6,924 nucleotides of DNA from Candidatus Saccharimonadota bacterium (GCA_905373345.1 CAJPSU010000037.1:1-6924), one strand, 5' to 3'. Counted from the stretch's first letter, positions 1 through 5,320 are shown. The notes: generated by a model from the sequence alone, not told the origin. Made by a program: numbers and translations.

Positions 1-159
1 ATCAAGCAGGCAATTGCTAAAGCGATTACTGTCAGTGCGCCAGACTTGCGCGCTCCGCTGAAGAAAGCCGGCTTCATGAAGCGCGACCCGCGCGAGAAGG
101 AGCGTAAGAAATACGGTTTACGCAGCGCTCGCAAACGTGAGCAGTACTCAAAGCGCTAA
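1..159 (+). CDS. rpsI: Ribosomal protein S9 (uS9), C-terminal 52 residues, 5' end outside window
   Basis: Frame 1 is open from the first base to a TAA at 157-159. The translation carries the uS9 C-terminal signature: a [11 protein letters not shown] stretch, then [12 protein letters not shown], ending in QYSKR. In this family the basic C-terminal tail reaches into the small-subunit P site and contacts tRNA, and the final Lys-Arg is nearly invariant; it is present here. The start and most of the globular domain lie before the window, so nothing can be said about the promoter or an rplM neighbour. A strong terminator begins 34 bases after the stop, so rpsI is probably the last gene of its operon and separate from the trpS group. 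Recognition is confident because the tail is highly conserved. Confidence 0.95.
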   Translation: MKQAIAKAITVSAPDLRAPLKKAGFMKRDPREKERKKYGLRSARKREQYSKR

Positions 160-193
160 GGGCTTTCCGCGCTGTTTTGTTCGGCGAACTTAC

Positions 194-227
194 AAAAAAC
201 CGCCCCCGCAGGCAGGGGTGGTTTTTT
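194..227 (+). terminator. Rho-independent terminator after rpsI
   Basis: A 13-bp stem (194-206 with 215-227, one G-T pair) encloses the 8-base loop CGCAGGCA. The left arm begins with six A and the right arm ends in six T, so the hairpin could also work from the opposite strand. It separates rpsI from the trpS leader, whose -10 box starts only 12 bases later. Confidence 0.92.
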
Positions 228-235
228 CGTGACTA

Positions 236-244
236 TGATATAAT
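236..244 (+). promoter_or_regulatory. Extended -10 promoter P1 for the trpS leader
   Basis: TGATATAAT is a perfect TGn-TATAAT extended -10. No -35 box is visible at the right distance, because that position falls inside the rpsI terminator; extended -10 promoters often lack one. Transcription is expected to start near 250-252, on top of the ATG at 251. The 19 bases 236-254 match 17 of 19 bases at 5496-5514, which also lead into an ATG. Confidence 0.75.
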
Positions 245-250
245 AGACGC

Positions 251-322
251 ATGGTATTATCACAAAGCACATTCGCTTGGCGTATCGGCACATTATGTGG
301 CGGTTTGCTCTGTGCTTTGTAG
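251..322 (+). CDS. Candidate leader peptide, 23 codons with a single Trp codon
   Basis: ATG at 251 opens a 23-codon frame ending at TAG 320-322. The peptide starts MVLSQSTFAW and ends in a hydrophobic, Cys-containing segment (TLCGGLLCAL). The only Trp codon is codon 10 (278-280). There is no Shine-Dalgarno; the ATG lies 6 bases after the P1 -10 box, so it would be read as a leaderless mRNA. Codons 2-7 form the left arm and codons 21-24 plus following bases the right arm of a 16-bp helix, so translation would have to open that helix. Its position before trpS suggests a regulatory peptide that senses charged tRNA-Trp. A single Trp codon is weak support, since classical trp leaders carry two or more in a row. 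It may instead be a chance ORF in a structured RNA. Confidence 0.4.
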   Translation: MVLSQSTFAWRIGTLCGGLLCAL

Positions 323-452
323 ATAATTTCTGGAGATTACTGATCAGCCCGTCACACGATCGGCGGGCTTGGCTTTTGGTTTTACTGTTCGGCGGTTAAT
401 CAGGTCGCCGCGTAGCACTACTGGAGCTGATCATTTTTCTAATAAAAATACC

Positions 453-466
453 TGTTATAATAGGAG
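453..466 (+). promoter_or_regulatory. Second extended -10 (P2) overlapping the trpS ribosome binding site
   Basis: TGTTATAAT at 453-461 is a perfect extended -10. AGGAG at 462-466 is a good Shine-Dalgarno, 6 bases before the trpS ATG. If P2 is used, RNA would begin near 467-469, leaving about 5 untranslated bases and no Shine-Dalgarno. AGGAG is therefore available only to RNA from P1 that reads through the leader. Confidence 0.55.
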
Positions 467-472
467 TTACTT

Positions 473-1618
473 ATGACTAAACCCGTTATTCTCACTGGTG
501 TTCGCGCCAACAATGATTTGCACATTGGCAATTATTTTGGTGCGATACTGCCGATTATCGATATGGCGCGGCGCCGTTCGGCTGAGTATACTGTTAATTT
601 ATTTATTCCAGACCTGCATAGTTTTACGACGCCGATTGACCACAACCAACTGTTTGATAGCATCATGAACAACGCTCGCGTCTACACCGCAGCCGGCTTA
701 CCGCTGGATGACGATGCAATTCAGTTGTACCGCCAAAGCTACGTGCCAGCGCATAGCGAATTGGCGGTGATAATGAGTAATTTTACTGGCTTTGGCGAAA
801 TGGAACGAATGACTCAATTCAAAGACAAGAGCAATCAAATACTAGCTGAAGCGGCGCAAGCGAAGCTAAGGTCGCTTCTTTTTCAAGCTCCACCTAAAAC
901 TCTCCAAGAAGCCTATGCTAATATTAATACTCACACTAAAGCTCAACAGCGAACATCAGTTGGACTGTTCAGCTACCCAATCTTAATGGCTGCCGATATT
1001 TTACTCTACAATGCTCGTTATGTACCGGTTGGCGACGACCAAACGCAGCACCTAGAATTCACGCGTGATATTGCCGAGCGCATGAACCATAAGTTCGGCG
1101 AATTGTTTACCGTGCCGGAGCCGGTCGCGAAACAGCATCAATTTTTTGGCAAAGACCAGGGCTTGCGCATCAAAGACTTGCAAAATCCGGCTAAAAAGAT
1201 GAGTAAATCAGACGAAACGGGCAAGGGTGTGATTTTCTTAAGCGATACGCCGGATGCTGCGCGTAAAAAAATCATGTCGGCGGCAACTGATTCGCTTGGG
1301 CGGGTGCATTACGATAAAGAGGCGCAGCCTGGTATCAGCAATTTGTTAGAAATTTTGACGCTTGTGCGCCAGGCAAACGGCCGTGCGGTTTCATTGCAGG
1401 AAACTATTGACGAATTCACCGGATTAGAGCGCTACGGCAAGTTCAAAACGATTGTTGCAGATGAAATGTCAGAATTTCTTGCAAGCTTTCAAGCACGCTT
1501 GGCGCAGGTCGACGATGATACTATTTTGCGTAAACTTGAATCATCCGAAATCACCGCCAACCAAACCGCCAATCAAACACTTTTGCGCGTACAAAAAGCC
1601 GTCGGATTGAGGCGCTAA
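473..1618 (+). CDS. trpS: Tryptophanyl-tRNA synthetase
   Basis: This class I synthetase charges tRNA-Trp with tryptophan using ATP in the cytoplasm. Both signatures are present: HIGN at residues 17-20 and KMSKS at 242-246. The TrpRS-specific PVGDDQTQH block is at 185-193, preceded by LFSYPILMAADILLYNA. At 381 residues it is longer than the usual 330-345. The excess is mostly an insertion at about residues 123-160, between the conserved FKDKS and VGLFSYP blocks. The segment before HIGH reads GVRANND instead of the common GxQPSGx. The start is fixed by AGGAG 6 bases upstream. The stop TAA shares its last base with the next ATG, so the two genes are probably co-translated. Family assignment is firm; the effect of the insertion is unknown. 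Confidence 0.96.
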   Translation: MTKPVILTGVRANNDLHIGNYFGAILPIIDMARRRSAEYTVNLFIPDLHSFTTPIDHNQLFDSIMNNARVYTAAGLPLDDDAIQLYRQSYVPAHSELAVIMSNFTGFGEMERMTQFKDKSNQILAEAAQAKLRSLLFQAPPKTLQEAYANINTHTKAQQRTSVGLFSYPILMAADILLYNARYVPVGDDQTQHLEFTRDIAERMNHKFGELFTVPEPVAKQHQFFGKDQGLRIKDLQNPAKKMSKSDETGKGVIFLSDTPDAARKKIMSAATDSLGRVHYDKEAQPGISNLLEILTLVRQANGRAVSLQETIDEFTGLERYGKFKTIVADEMSEFLASFQARLAQVDDDTILRKLESSEITANQTANQTLLRVQKAVGLRR

Positions 1619-2796
1619 TGAAAGTCACCGCAAGCGACCTATTAGCGATTTTGCGCCGGTTTGATGTGGCAACGGACGATAATGTGCCACGCCATATTGA
1701 TCAGATTAATGTCACGAATCCTAGCCCGATCAACCGGCTTGTTTCGTTTCGGTTTGATCGTAAGCGCTTTTTTGTTTTGTTTGACGAGACAGCCGAAGAC
1801 CGCGAATCGTATATCATGCAGCAGATATTTACCGCAAAGAGCGACGCCGAAGGGGTGCTTTATGAAAATCCGACGAGCGACTTGACAACCTACGGTTTGC
1901 CGTTCAAAGGTAAAGACGTATATCTGTTTCAGCTCACAAGCCGTAAACGTCGCCTTGACGTCGTGCTCGCTGAGCGCCATCCTGAATATAGCCGTAGTGT
2001 ATGGCAGAAATATATCAAATCTGGTAATATTTTTGTCAATAATTCGCCCGCCAAAAGCCCGAAGCAAGAAGTCACCGAAGCGGATCGGATTGAAATTAAT
2101 CTACCGAGTGCGGCGGATTACAATAGCCAAGCGCTTCCGATTTTGTATATTAACGATGACGTTATCGTCATTAATAAGCCTGCAGGGATTTTGACGCACA
2201 GTAAGGGCGCGCTGAACGACGAGTTCACAGCCGCTGACTTTTTTCGGCGCTATACGACTGTTGGACTGAATACGAATCGCCCCGGCATCGTCCATCGGCT
2301 CGACCGCGACACGAGCGGCGTACTAATCGGTGCGCGAACGCCGGAAGCGGCAGTGCGGCTTAAAAAACAATTTGCCGAGCGTAAAACGAAAAAATATTAC
2401 CTAGCGATCGTGGACGGTGTGCTGAAGCAGCCGCATGCAAAAATCGACGTTCCGCTCGGCCGCAATCCTGCTGCTCCGAGCATCTGGCGTCCAGACATAA
2501 ATGGCAAGCCTGCGCAAACGGTATATAAGGTGCTTGCACACCGCGACGGCAAAAGCCTCGTTTTGCTTCGCCCGCTTACTGGACGCACCCACCAACTGCG
2601 TGTGCATTTGCGGCATGTCGGCGCGCCGATCACTGGCGACCGCGTGTACGGCGTGCCAGCCGCGCGGCTATTTTTGCATGCGTATTCCCTTGAAATCACT
2701 ATCGCGCCAGGCGACCGCCGCACATTTACTGCGCCGGTTCCGCGCGAGTTCATTGAGTTATTCCCAGAGGCGAATGATGTCGACCTTGCTATTTGA
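1618..2796 (+). CDS. RluA-family 23S rRNA pseudouridine synthase with N-terminal extension
   Basis: These enzymes isomerise uridine to pseudouridine in rRNA; the RluD type acts on helix 69 of 23S rRNA. Three parts are visible in the 392 residues. Residues 1 to about 108 match nothing I recognise. An S4 RNA-binding domain starts at about 111 (RRLDVVLAERHPEYSRS...GNIFVNN) and runs to about 163. The catalytic domain follows, with HRLDRDTSG at 226-234 (catalytic Asp229), KYYLAIVDG near 259-267 and GRTHQLRVH at 322-330. Members are usually about 220-330 residues, so the N-terminal extension is the odd part. The ATG overlaps the trpS stop (TAATG) and has GAGG at 1609-1612, 5 bases upstream. The stop is TGA, showing that TGA is not recoded here. 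Which uridine is modified cannot be told from sequence alone. Confidence 0.9.
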   Translation: MKVTASDLLAILRRFDVATDDNVPRHIDQINVTNPSPINRLVSFRFDRKRFFVLFDETAEDRESYIMQQIFTAKSDAEGVLYENPTSDLTTYGLPFKGKDVYLFQLTSRKRRLDVVLAERHPEYSRSVWQKYIKSGNIFVNNSPAKSPKQEVTEADRIEINLPSAADYNSQALPILYINDDVIVINKPAGILTHSKGALNDEFTAADFFRRYTTVGLNTNRPGIVHRLDRDTSGVLIGARTPEAAVRLKKQFAERKTKKYYLAIVDGVLKQPHAKIDVPLGRNPAAPSIWRPDINGKPAQTVYKVLAHRDGKSLVLLRPLTGRTHQLRVHLRHVGAPITGDRVYGVPAARLFLHAYSLEITIAPGDRRTFTAPVPREFIELFPEANDVDLAI

Positions 2797-3607
2797 AAGC
2801 ACAACGAAACAGCAGCTTGACGCGCTCGCCGCTGACTTGCCGCAATCAACATTGCTAACTGGCGCTGACGGCGCTGGATTGCTCACTGCTGCAAAGTATG
2901 TTGCTGGCGCAAATATTGCCGCAATAATTCAACCGACCGATAAAGATGGCACCGTTGCTCCTGCGGGCTTGATTAAGCTTGATTCAATTCGCCAGCTACG
3001 CCAGCAGGCGAGGGGACGAACTGCTGTGCGAACGATTTTTATCATCGACGATGCCGACCGCATGAACCACCGGGCGCAGAATGCATTTTTGAAATTGCTC
3101 GAAGAACCAACGCCGCACATTCACTTTATTCTAACGTCGCACAAGCCGCATTTGCTGCTCGCTACGATTTTGTCGCGCGTAGAACGATTTAGCATTAGAC
3201 CGATTTCGTTGCGCCAAACGCGCCAGCTGCTTAAACAACTTGGTGTCGATGACCCGCGTATCGAGCAGCAGCTTTTGTTTTTAGCATCCGGAAAACCGGC
3301 TGCACTTACGCGGCTCGCGCGCGAACCGGTGAATTTAGAGAAGATTGGTAATATCGTGCGCGACGCGCAGCAGTTTATTCGCGGATCAAACTACCAACGC
3401 GCTGTAATCGCTATGCGCTACACCGACCGGCAGGCGGCACAGCAGTTGTTATCGTACTGTCTCGCGATCATTACGCATACATTGCATCGCAATCTGTCGC
3501 ACAGTCTTATCCATAAAAGCGAGCATATCGCCGACGCATACGAGCGAATTGCCGCCAACGGAAACGTACGTCTGCAACTTGTCGCCCTGACGCAGTTAAT
3601 GGTATAA
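2777..3607 (+). CDS. holB: DNA polymerase III delta' subunit-like (clamp-loader AAA+ protein)
   Basis: The delta' subunit is part of the clamp loader that opens the beta clamp onto primed DNA. The 276 residues show a degenerate P-loop at 29-36 (GADGAGLL, lacking the Lys-Thr/Ser of a working Walker A), a Walker B-like strand IFIIDDAD at 87-94, the very typical NAFLKLLEEP at 102-111, and the sensor region ILTSHKP...ATILSRVERF (118-138). The clamp-loader SRC motif is SRV here (133-135). Loss of nucleotide binding is normal for delta'. No four-cysteine zinc module is seen, and the protein is shorter than the usual 300-330 residues. I chose ATG 2777 over 2774 because GAGG 2767-2770 then sits 6 bases away. 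The frame stays open upstream to 2501, but that part overlaps the previous gene and looks like shadow. It overlaps the previous gene by 20 bases. Confidence 0.85.
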   Translation: MSTLLFESTTKQQLDALAADLPQSTLLTGADGAGLLTAAKYVAGANIAAIIQPTDKDGTVAPAGLIKLDSIRQLRQQARGRTAVRTIFIIDDADRMNHRAQNAFLKLLEEPTPHIHFILTSHKPHLLLATILSRVERFSIRPISLRQTRQLLKQLGVDDPRIEQQLLFLASGKPAALTRLAREPVNLEKIGNIVRDAQQFIRGSNYQRAVIAMRYTDRQAAQQLLSYCLAIITHTLHRNLSHSLIHKSEHIADAYERIAANGNVRLQLVALTQLMV

Positions 3608-3608
3608 T
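3579..3608 (+). promoter_or_regulatory. Promoter for the TPR gene inside the end of holB
   Basis: TTGTCG at 3579-3584, an 18-base spacer and TATAAT at 3603-3608, with TG at 3600-3601, form an extended promoter. The -10 box overlaps the holB stop codon (3605-3607). A start near 3615 leaves only a few bases before ATG 3618. Confidence 0.55.
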
Positions 3609-3617
3609 AACGGCAAC

Positions 3618-4274
3618 ATGTTTGGACTATTGTTTGTCGTTGCGGTTGGGGTTTTTACTCTGTGGTATACGCAGTCGCCAAATGAAGCGACGCGGGATTT
3701 GCCGCAGAGGCTGTCGGCGAAACTTGATAAATTATGGGAAATTGCTCAGGAATCATTGAAGTCGCAGCGGTATTTGCGCGCCGAAAAAGCCTTGTTAACC
3801 ATTCTACGTATCGACGAGCGTAATGCCACTGCCTACAACCGGCTCGGTATTTTATACGCCAAGCAGCAAGCGTACAGCGATGCGATTGAATGTTTTGAGA
3901 TTGCGCAGAGCTTAGAGCCGAGCGCATCAAGTTTACACAACGTTGGTCTGATTTATTATGAAACTGAAAATTACGAAAAAGCGGCGCTGGCGTTTGAACA
4001 GGCGCTCGCGATGGAAGAAACAGTCGCTTCGCGCCATATTGCGTATGCAAAGGTGCAGGAAAAGCTTGACCATCCAAAGCGAATGTTTGAGCACCTAGAG
4101 CGCGCGATTGAGCTAGAGCCGAGCGTGCAAAGCTACAATATTTTAGCAGACGCTTACGAGCGTAATGGCGAGCACGAAAAAGCTGACGCGTTACGCAAGC
4201 GAATCAACCGCGCGATCAACAGCAAAAATCCGCCCGCCGCACGTATCAAGCAGCCTCGCCGCGTTGCGATGTAA
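3618..4274 (+). CDS. Membrane-anchored TPR-repeat protein
   Basis: The 218-residue product begins with one hydrophobic helix (residues 2-18, FGLLFVVAVGVFTLWYT) with no signal peptidase site that I can see, so it is probably an N-terminal anchor. Residues from about 36 to 203 form roughly five tetratricopeptide units. The clearest are 70-103 (AYNRLGILYAKQQAYSDAIECFE...LEP) and 104-136 (HNVGLIYYETENYEKAALAFEQAL). The tail (201-218) is basic. TPR arrays are protein-binding scaffolds; the partner cannot be named. The gene starts 10 bases after the holB stop and has no Shine-Dalgarno, but an extended -10 ends 9 bases before the ATG. It may be read from its own almost leaderless transcript as well as from the operon. 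Confidence 0.85.
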   Translation: MFGLLFVVAVGVFTLWYTQSPNEATRDLPQRLSAKLDKLWEIAQESLKSQRYLRAEKALLTILRIDERNATAYNRLGILYAKQQAYSDAIECFEIAQSLEPSASSLHNVGLIYYETENYEKAALAFEQALAMEETVASRHIAYAKVQEKLDHPKRMFEHLERAIELEPSVQSYNILADAYERNGEHEKADALRKRINRAINSKNPPAARIKQPRRVAM

Positions 4275-4279
4275 AGGAC

Positions 4280-4308
4280 TTGCCCTTACCGCACAAATAC
4301 GCTACACT
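4280..4308 (+). promoter_or_regulatory. Promoter of the tRNA-Thr/tRNA-Tyr unit
   Basis: TTGCCC at 4280-4285, a 17-base spacer and TACACT at 4303-4308 fit a sigma-70 promoter (4 of 6 at each box). A start near 4315 would leave about 43 bases of tRNA 5' leader. TATATC at 4309-4314 is an alternative -10. Confidence 0.5.
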
Positions 4309-4357
4309 ATATCTTGAGCGTAAGCTAGTACCTTTCTAATTTTTTGGATATTATCGT

Positions 4358-4434
4358 GCCGCTTTAGCTCAGCTGGTTAGAGCACCTCTTTTGTAAAGAG
4401 GGGGTCCCGGGTTCGAATCCCTGAAGCGGCTCCA
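4358..4434 (+). tRNA. tRNA-Thr, anticodon TGT
   Basis: The full cloverleaf can be drawn. The acceptor stem is GCCGCTT/AAGCGGC, with discriminator T and encoded CCA at 4432-4434. The D-arm is GCTCAGCTGGTTAGAGC and the anticodon stem CCTCT/AGAGG. The loop TTTGTAA gives anticodon TGT, which reads ACA and likely other Thr codons. The T loop is TTCGAAT. The T stem has one C-T mismatch (4408 with 4422). It begins a two-tRNA unit. Confidence 0.96.
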
Positions 4435-4440
4435 TATTAG

Positions 4441-4466
4441 GCAGGTTTTCATATTTATGAACTTGC
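4441..4466 (+). other. Hairpin in the spacer between tRNA-Thr and tRNA-Tyr
   Basis: GCAGGTT (4441-4447) pairs with AACTTGC (4460-4466), 7 bp with one G-T pair. It lacks a T run, so it is not a terminator. It may help separate or process the two tRNAs. Confidence 0.3.
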
Positions 4467-4481
4467 GTTACTTATCGTCAT

Positions 4482-4566
4482 GCCGGAGTCGTCTAGTGGC
4501 AATGACAGGAGACTGTAAATCTCCCGCTTTTTAGCTTCGTAGGTTCGAGTCCTACCTCCGGTACCA
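4482..4566 (+). tRNA. tRNA-Tyr, anticodon GTA
   Basis: This is a class II tRNA of 85 bases. The acceptor stem pairs 4482-4488 with 4556-4562 (first pair G-T), discriminator A and encoded CCA follow at 4563-4566. The anticodon stem GGAGA/TCTCC encloses CTGTAAA, giving GTA (4515-4517). The long variable arm at 4525-4538 contains a GCT/AGC stem, as expected for bacterial tRNA-Tyr. The T arm is GTAGG-TTCGAGT-CCTAC. It follows tRNA-Thr by 47 bases with no promoter seen between them. Confidence 0.96.
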
Positions 4567-4578
4567 AGTTTTGTTTTT

Positions 4579-4603
4579 ATCTCCACGACTGAGGAGATTT
4601 TTT
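4579..4603 (+). terminator. Rho-independent terminator after tRNA-Tyr
   Basis: ATCTCC (4579-4584) pairs with GGAGAT (4593-4598) around an 8-base loop and runs into six T (4598-4603). It closes the two-tRNA unit 12 bases after the encoded CCA. Confidence 0.8.
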
Positions 4604-4625
4604 GCTTTCGTATAGGTATGCTTGA

Positions 4626-4654
4626 TTGCTTTTTACGTAAAGTTATGCTATAAC
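4626..4654 (+). promoter_or_regulatory. Promoter of the small membrane protein gene
   Basis: TTGCTT (4626-4631), a 17-base spacer and TATAAC (4649-4654), with TG at 4646-4647, form an extended promoter. The ATG lies 6 bases after the -10, exactly as at 251 and 5511. No Shine-Dalgarno precedes it, so the mRNA is probably leaderless. Confidence 0.65.
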
Positions 4655-4660
4655 TAAAAT

Positions 4661-4945
4661 ATGAGAGAGTTTTTGCGGCAATTTGTTGCCGAGTGGAATG
4701 GCGACCGGAATCAACGTACAAAATTGCAGCGGGCGTACATAACAGTATCTGTACTGCTGTCTACTGCTGCGGGCATATTTGTACTGGTCAATGCGGATGT
4801 CAGCCGAGTGCTGATGTTTGCTGCCGTAGGTCTAGCGGGCGTGCACATTGCAAATGCTGTCATGTGGCTGCTGCTTGACTCTATCGTTTCGCCGAAATTG
4901 CCAAAACCCGAAGCTAAATCTGCTAGAGCTCCCCGCCGAAAATAA
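4661..4945 (+). CDS. Small two-helix membrane protein, unrecognised
   Basis: This 94-residue product resembles no family I can name. A basic, amphipathic N-terminus (1-24, with RNQRTKLQR at 17-24) precedes two membrane helices at about 25-44 and 49-73, joined by a very short loop (NADVSR). The C-terminus is soluble, Pro- and Lys-rich and ends in PRRK. Positive charges at both ends suggest both termini face the cytoplasm. Support for a real gene comes from its own extended -10 promoter, a clean start, and membrane-type composition. It lies between two tRNA units and has no operon partner. The frame ends just before the promoter of tRNA-Thr(GGT). Confidence 0.75.
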   Translation: MREFLRQFVAEWNGDRNQRTKLQRAYITVSVLLSTAAGIFVLVNADVSRVLMFAAVGLAGVHIANAVMWLLLDSIVSPKLPKPEAKSARAPRRK

Positions 4946-4974
4946 CTGGCGCACTAGGCAGGGGCTGTGGAGTT

Positions 4975-4983
4975 TGGTATAAT
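4975..4983 (+). promoter_or_regulatory. Extended -10 promoter of tRNA-Thr(GGT)
   Basis: TGGTATAAT is a perfect extended -10. No good -35 box is seen. The start would be near 4990, leaving about 42 bases of 5' leader before the tRNA. Confidence 0.65.
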
Positions 4984-4996
4984 TTTGAAGTGCTAT

Positions 4997-5019
4997 GCTC
5001 CGCAAGTATGTTGCGAAGC
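4997..5019 (+). other. Hairpin in the 5' leader of tRNA-Thr(GGT)
   Basis: CGCAA (5001-5005) pairs with TTGCG (5011-5015), extended across one mismatch by GCT/AGC (4997-4999 with 5017-5019). It lies 13 bases before the mature tRNA and would be removed with the leader. Confidence 0.35.
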
Positions 5020-5031
5020 GTGGTGATATGT

Positions 5032-5107
5032 GCCGCGATAGCTCAGTTGGTAGAGCGCATCCATGGTAAGGATGAGGTCTCGGGTTCAAGCCCCGATCGT
5101 GGCTCCA
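5032..5107 (+). tRNA. tRNA-Thr, anticodon GGT
   Basis: The cloverleaf is complete. The acceptor stem is GCCGCGA/TCGTGGC (one G-T), discriminator T, encoded CCA at 5105-5107. The anticodon stem CATCC/GGATG encloses ATGGTAA, giving GGT. The T arm is TCGGG-TTCAAGC-CCCGA. It is the second threonine tRNA in the window and reads ACC/ACU. It stands alone and marks the border between ordinary sequence on the left and AT-rich, unrecognised genes on the right, so its 3' end is a plausible integration site. Confidence 0.96.
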
Positions 5108-5121
5108 GAATCGGATTTTTT
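5093..5121 (+). terminator. Possible terminator at the tRNA-Thr(GGT) 3' end
   Basis: CCGAT (5093-5097) can pair with ATCGG (5110-5114), followed by A and six T (5116-5121). The left arm is part of the tRNA T and acceptor stems, so this pairing competes with the cloverleaf. The T run may end the transcript, but the hairpin is weak. Confidence 0.3.
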
Positions 5122-5206
5122 ACGGAAAGGTCGCCCGTGAGGGCAATCGAATCGCGGACAAATCAAATCTGGAACGTTTTTATGCGCTTGCTAGAACTCG
5201 TTTTAG

Positions 5207-5212
5207 TATAAA
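5207..5212 (+). promoter_or_regulatory. Possible -10 box before the structured segment
   Basis: TATAAA with a TAG before it lacks the TG extension seen elsewhere, and no good -35 is at the right distance. It would start RNA near 5219, just before the hairpins. No start codon lies at the leaderless position, so if real it makes a non-coding RNA. Confidence 0.3.
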
Positions 5213-5218
5213 AACTAA

Positions 5219-5320
5219 TCTACGGGCCGCGCCACCTGTGCGTGCGGGCTTGCATGCACGCCATCAGCCGGGGTCCCCACAAAAATTTATTTTGTGGGGT
5301 GGAGGAAAGCCCTTTTCGTA
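5219..5320 (+). ncRNA. Candidate structured RNA with a possible pseudoknot
   Basis: Hairpin H2 pairs GTGCGTGC (5238-5245) with GCATGCAC (5252-5259), one G-T pair, leaving the 6-base loop GGGCTT. All six loop bases are complementary to AAGCCC at 5307-5312, which would make a pseudoknot. Hairpin H3 pairs CCCCACAAAA (5275-5284) with TTTTGTGGGG (5290-5299), 10 perfect bp. CCACC (5232-5236) can also pair with GGTGG (5298-5302), in competition with the base of H3. It lacks the conserved cores of RNase P RNA, tmRNA or SRP RNA. No known family is recognised, and expression is unproven. Confidence 0.3.
5290..5313 (+). repeat. 24-base inverted repeat, left copy
   Basis: The copy contains TTTTGT, GGGGTGGAGGAAA and GCCCT. 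Its reverse complement recurs at 6843-6866 with two differences, both transitions. Its first ten bases are the right arm of hairpin H3. It points toward the 270-residue gene, 197 bases before its start. The GGAGG inside looks like a Shine-Dalgarno, but no start codon follows at a usable distance. Confidence 0.7.

Larger units (their letters stand above)
251..472 (+). promoter_or_regulatory. Structured 5' leader of trpS, possible attenuator
   Basis: Several pairings can be read directly. Helix 1 joins 256-271 to 311-327: 10 bp, a bulged A321, then 6 bp. Hairpin A joins 346-353 to 362-369 (8 bp, GC-rich) and is followed by the T-rich run TTGGCTTTTGGTTTT. Hairpin C joins 390-395 to 405-410. Helix B joins 341-348 to 426-433 (8 bp) and is followed at once by five T (434-438). 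A and B share bases 346-348 and cannot both form, which is the layout of a switch. CTGGAG...CTGATCA occurs twice (330-346 and 421-433). I see no complete T-box motif, and no tandem Trp codons. Amino-acid-responsive control of trpS is inference from position and structure. Confidence 0.45.

Noticed and set aside
397..412. T-box-like sequence AATCAGGTCGCCGCG before trpS
   Set aside because: It lacks the central bases of the T-box (GGUGGNA) that bind the tRNA acceptor end, and no stem I was recognised.
2501..2776. Upstream part of the holB reading frame
   Set aside because: It overlaps the catalytic part of the pseudouridine synthase in another frame; ATG 2777 has a well-placed GAGG.
2794..2796. 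Recoded TGA, as in Gracilibacteria or Absconditabacteria
   Set aside because: TGA ends the pseudouridine synthase right after a complete catalytic domain, and no gene has an internal TGA.
4455..4721. Minus-strand ORF with GGRTRTYEAKKRE
   Set aside because: Antisense translation of tRNA-Tyr and the terminator after it; no promoter or ribosome site.
4832..5089. Minus-strand ORF beginning MNPRPHPYHGCALPTELS
   Set aside because: Antisense translation of the same tRNA, a common false gene; it also overlaps the 94-residue gene.
4990..5211. Plus-strand ORF containing IAQLVERIHGKDEVSGSS
   Set aside because: This is the well-known spurious translation through a tRNA gene; it covers tRNA-Thr(GGT).
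5301..5305. GGAGG as a ribosome binding site
   Set aside because: No ATG, GTG or TTG lies at a workable distance with an open frame, and the right copy lacks one too.
5290..5320. GGAGGAAAGCCC resembling the GAGGAAAGUCC core of RNase P RNA
   Set aside because: The other conserved RNase P blocks are missing downstream, and the segment is too short before the terminator.
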